Program-made: the position numbers and the translations under genes | In this document: positions 35,583-37,780 of the stretch, piece by piece | Layout of the letters: each line of letters starts with the position of its first letter | Position numbering within the stretch: the first letter of the stretch is position 1 | Assembly: GCA_016182205.1 (NCBI GenBank) | Contig: JACOXW010000003.1 | Span: forward strand, 1 to 37,780 | Direction: 5' to 3' | Length of the DNA: 37,780 bases | DNA from: Candidatus Levyibacteriota bacterium | GTDB lineage: Bacteria; Patescibacteriota; Microgenomatia; Levybacterales; UBA12049 | The notes under the pieces: model-generated | Told to the model about the DNA's origin: nothing | What the model saw: the letters and a program-made list of their open reading frames with translations, nothing else | Databases searched by the model: none

Positions 35583-36566
35583 TTACAAAAATAAATCGCG
35601 GCTGATGGAGTCACCTGATTCAATTCGTTTTATAGCCTCCACCAAAAGAGGTGCAACAGATATAACAGTTATTTTGGGATTTTTTACTACTTCGTCTCTT
35701 TGTAAAATAGTATCCGTTACTATAACTTCTTCAATCGGAGAAGTTTTGATATGTTCCAAGGCCTTTCCAGAAAAAAGACCATGGGTAACTGCAACTCTCA
35801 CGCTTTTTGCACCTTGCTGTTTTATATAGCTAGCGGCATGTGCTATCGTTCCGCCGGTATCAAGCATATCGTCAACCAACAAAACGTCTCTTCCTTTTAC
35901 ATTTCCTATCATTCCCAGTGCTTCCGATTTATTATTCACATTAATATCGCGCTCTTTATATACCAAAGCAATATCTGATGCTCCCAAACGTTTTGCATAT
36001 CCTGTTGCCCGTGTCATACCTCCCTTATCCGGTGACGCAACAACGAGATTTTTGAATCTTTTCTTTTTCAGCGCCGGAACCAATGAATAGCTGGCATATA
36101 GGTTATCCCATGGAATCTGAATAAATCCTTGCTGTTGATCTGAATGAATATCAACTGTCACAATTCTACTTGCTCCTGCATTAGTAAACATATTCGCCAC
36201 AACCGACGAGCTGATAGGAACACGCGGCATTTCTTTTCTGTCCTGCCTGGAATACCCAAAATATGGAATAATAAGGGTAATTTCACGGGCTGAGGAACGC
36301 CTGGAAGCATCAATCATAAACATAATCTCCATAATGCTCTCATTTACCGGTGTTGACGTAGGCTGGATAATAAAAACATGCCGTCTACGCATGTTCTCAG
36401 GAACTCTGACTCGAATTTCCCCATCAGAAAATATGGAAACAGGGTCGAAAATATCATGTCCTAGTAGTTTTGCAATTTTTTTTGCCAAACGGGGATTTGA
36501 TCGCCCAGTTAAGAGAATAAATTCTGGGACTGCAGGTTTGCTCAGTGTACGTTGTGTATTTGGCAT
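35583..36566 (-). CDS. prs: Ribose-phosphate pyrophosphokinase paralog 2
   Basis: FSDGEIRVRVPENMRRRHVFIIQPTSTPVNESIMEIMFMIDA, PYFGYSRQDRK, VDIHSDQQQGF, SPDKGGMTRA, LVDDMLDTGGTI. Confidence 0.95.
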   Translation of the reverse strand: MPNTQRTLSKPAVPEFILLTGRSNPRLAKKIAKLLGHDIFDPVSIFSDGEIRVRVPENMRRRHVFIIQPTSTPVNESIMEIMFMIDASRRSSAREITLIIPYFGYSRQDRKEMPRVPISSSVVANMFTNAGASRIVTVDIHSDQQQGFIQIPWDNLYASYSLVPALKKKRFKNLVVASPDKGGMTRATGYAKRLGASDIALVYKERDINVNNKSEALGMIGNVKGRDVLLVDDMLDTGGTIAHAASYIKQQGAKSVRVAVTHGLFSGKALEHIKTSPIEEVIVTDTILQRDEVVKNPKITVISVAPLLVEAIKRIESGDSISRDLFL

Positions 36567-36630
36567 ACGTGGCTATAGCCGGACAATAAACGGTATTGTA
36601 ACAAGAATTACCTTCATAGACAATATCCTG

Positions 36631-36909
36631 TTATTTACCAAGTAACCCTCCTAAACCTCCCCCCATTTGTTGGAGTTTTTTGGCTGCGACTTCTTGAGCT
36701 TTCTTTACCGCTTCGTTTACCGCGTCTTTTATGTCATCATCTGTCCTACCATTTGTGGAAAGACTTTTGATTTTCTGGTCTCCCGTAATCCGAACGACAA
36801 CTCCATGTTTTTCAACTTCAATTTCTTCTTTTTGCAGTTCCTTCTGAATAGCCATAGCCTGATCTCGCATTTTCTTAAGCTCACCAAGTTGTTGAAATGG
36901 ATTTATCAT
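36631..36909 (-). CDS. ybaB: YbaB/EbfC nucleoid-associated protein
   Basis: MINPFQQLGELKKMRDQAMAIQKELQKEEIEVEKHGVVVRITGDQKIKSL...; SD GAGGAGGTGA inside end of dnaX. Confidence 0.92.
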   Translation of the reverse strand: MINPFQQLGELKKMRDQAMAIQKELQKEEIEVEKHGVVVRITGDQKIKSLSTNGRTDDDIKDAVNEAVKKAQEVAAKKLQQMGGGLGGLLGK

Positions 36910-36912
36910 ATA

Positions 36913-37780
36913 TTATTCACCTCCTCGTAATTCTACATTTACTAACACATCTTTTCCACTTAGTGCTTTGATGACATCGTGAAGTAATGTCTTGGCAGTA
37001 TCTTTCTCAAGCTGTTCTTTATGAAAAAGATGCTGCGTCTCTATTATAAATGTTTTTTCATCAAAAAGCTTCAATCTACATCCCCGAAGCACTCCTGCCA
37101 CAGTATAGTTTTTCTCTTTAATAGCATCAATAATCTGATACCAGAACGTCGTATCAGCTGGCTTTTGTTGCGTTGTCGGCTGTGATACATTCTCCACAGT
37201 AACCGGTTCCTGCCTTACCCCTTCTTTCACTACTGCCTCTTTACTACACCATTCAATTAAAGCTATTTCTAGCGGAAGCTGCGGTAATTGCGCAAAACGG
37301 AATTCTTTTTCCGCCTTCATGACGGTTTTGAGTATATCTTTTATTGCCGATAGTGGTAAAAATGGTTGGGTAGGCTCCTCACCCTTTGAAGCTTTTACTC
37401 CAGATGCCTGAAGAAGCATACTGTGAAGCCAGGACAGGAGCTGATCCATAAAATAGGCAGTATCTATGCCGTAAGACTCGATTTTCCCAAGCGCCTCCAA
37501 CCCTGCCTGAAGATCTTTTTTTATGAACGCCTGGACAACAATCTCAACAAGCGAAGAGACATGAAGTGTATTATATAAGTTTTCAACATCTTTTTTGTCA
37601 ATATTTTTTTCTTGTACTGAGGCGACAACTTCCTCAAAGATTTTTGCGCCGTCCCTAAAACTTCCGTCTGAAAGTGTTGCGATAAGATAAAGAGCATCAT
37701 CAGCTACAGAAATCTTTTCTCCTTTTGCGATACGTGAAAATGAATGTATTAATTCATCGGTAGTTGCCCTGGTAAATGGT
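36913..37780 (-). CDS. dnaX: DNA polymerase III gamma/tau subunit, C-terminal part (runs off window end)
   Basis: Frame open beyond track Met at 37500 to the edge: RATTDELIHSFSRIAKGEKISVADDALYLIATLSDGSFRDGAKIFEEVVAS... (clamp-loader ATPase). Confidence 0.9.
   Translation of the reverse strand, partial: PFTRATTDELIHSFSRIAKGEKISVADDALYLIATLSDGSFRDGAKIFEEVVASVQEKNIDKKDVENLYNTLHVSSLVEIVVQAFIKKDLQAGLEALGKIESYGIDTAYFMDQLLSWLHSMLLQASGVKASKGEEPTQPFLPLSAIKDILKTVMKAEKEFRFAQLPQLPLEIALIEWCSKEAVVKEGVRQEPVTVENVSQPTTQQKPADTTFWYQIIDAIKEKNYTVAGVLRGCRLKLFDEKTFIIETQHLFHKEQLEKDTAKTLLHDVIKALSGKDVLVNVELRGGE

Noticed and set aside
36913-37500. Separate 195-aa protein starting at 37500
   Set aside because: The frame stays open to the window end with clear DnaX sequence; the Met is internal.
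1-37780. CRISPR array, prophage, transposase, rRNA genes
   Set aside because: No spaced direct repeats, transposase/integrase-like proteins or rRNA sequence seen.
1-37780. UGA recoding (Gracilibacteria/Absconditabacteria code)
   Set aside because: Conserved genes such as dus end at TGA at the expected length; no in-frame TGA needed.

Overview
This is a gene-dense, AT-rich bacterial window using the standard code. The gene content (many small membrane proteins, dnaX-ybaB-recR, LytR_C and DUF2207 proteins, Thr/Pro-rich surface protein) resembles a Patescibacteria/CPR, Microgenomates-like genome; that placement is inference. Recognisable genes are an HrpA-like DEAH helicase, AlkD, an HPF/RaiA-like protein, a Crp/Fnr regulator, cupredoxin plus a ferric-reductase-like membrane protein, Maf, Dus, a lytic transglycosylase, MsrB, a LigD-type phosphoesterase, a PQQ-type sugar dehydrogenase, Obg, an L,D-transpeptidase, a VanW-like protein, a D-2-hydroxyacid dehydrogenase, CysS, an Nramp-like transporter, RecR, two tandem Prs, YbaB and partial DnaX. 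The most interesting signal is an apparently autonomous, unannotated structured RNA on the minus strand (about 8308-8535). It has a tRNA-mimicking core closed by long-range 5'/3' helices, its own intrinsic terminator, and a near-perfect CRP-type operator (TGTGA-N6-TCACA) whose centre lies at -41.5 from the predicted start. A second such operator sits between the HPF-like gene and the crp/fnr gene. Other signals are pervasive leaderless promoters contrasting with a small set of very strong Shine-Dalgarno genes, two small proteins missing from the ORF track (one KGG-like), a palindromic in-frame insertion in recR, and two prs genes inside the dnaX-ybaB-recR cluster. Everything was read by eye; no folding or database search was run.
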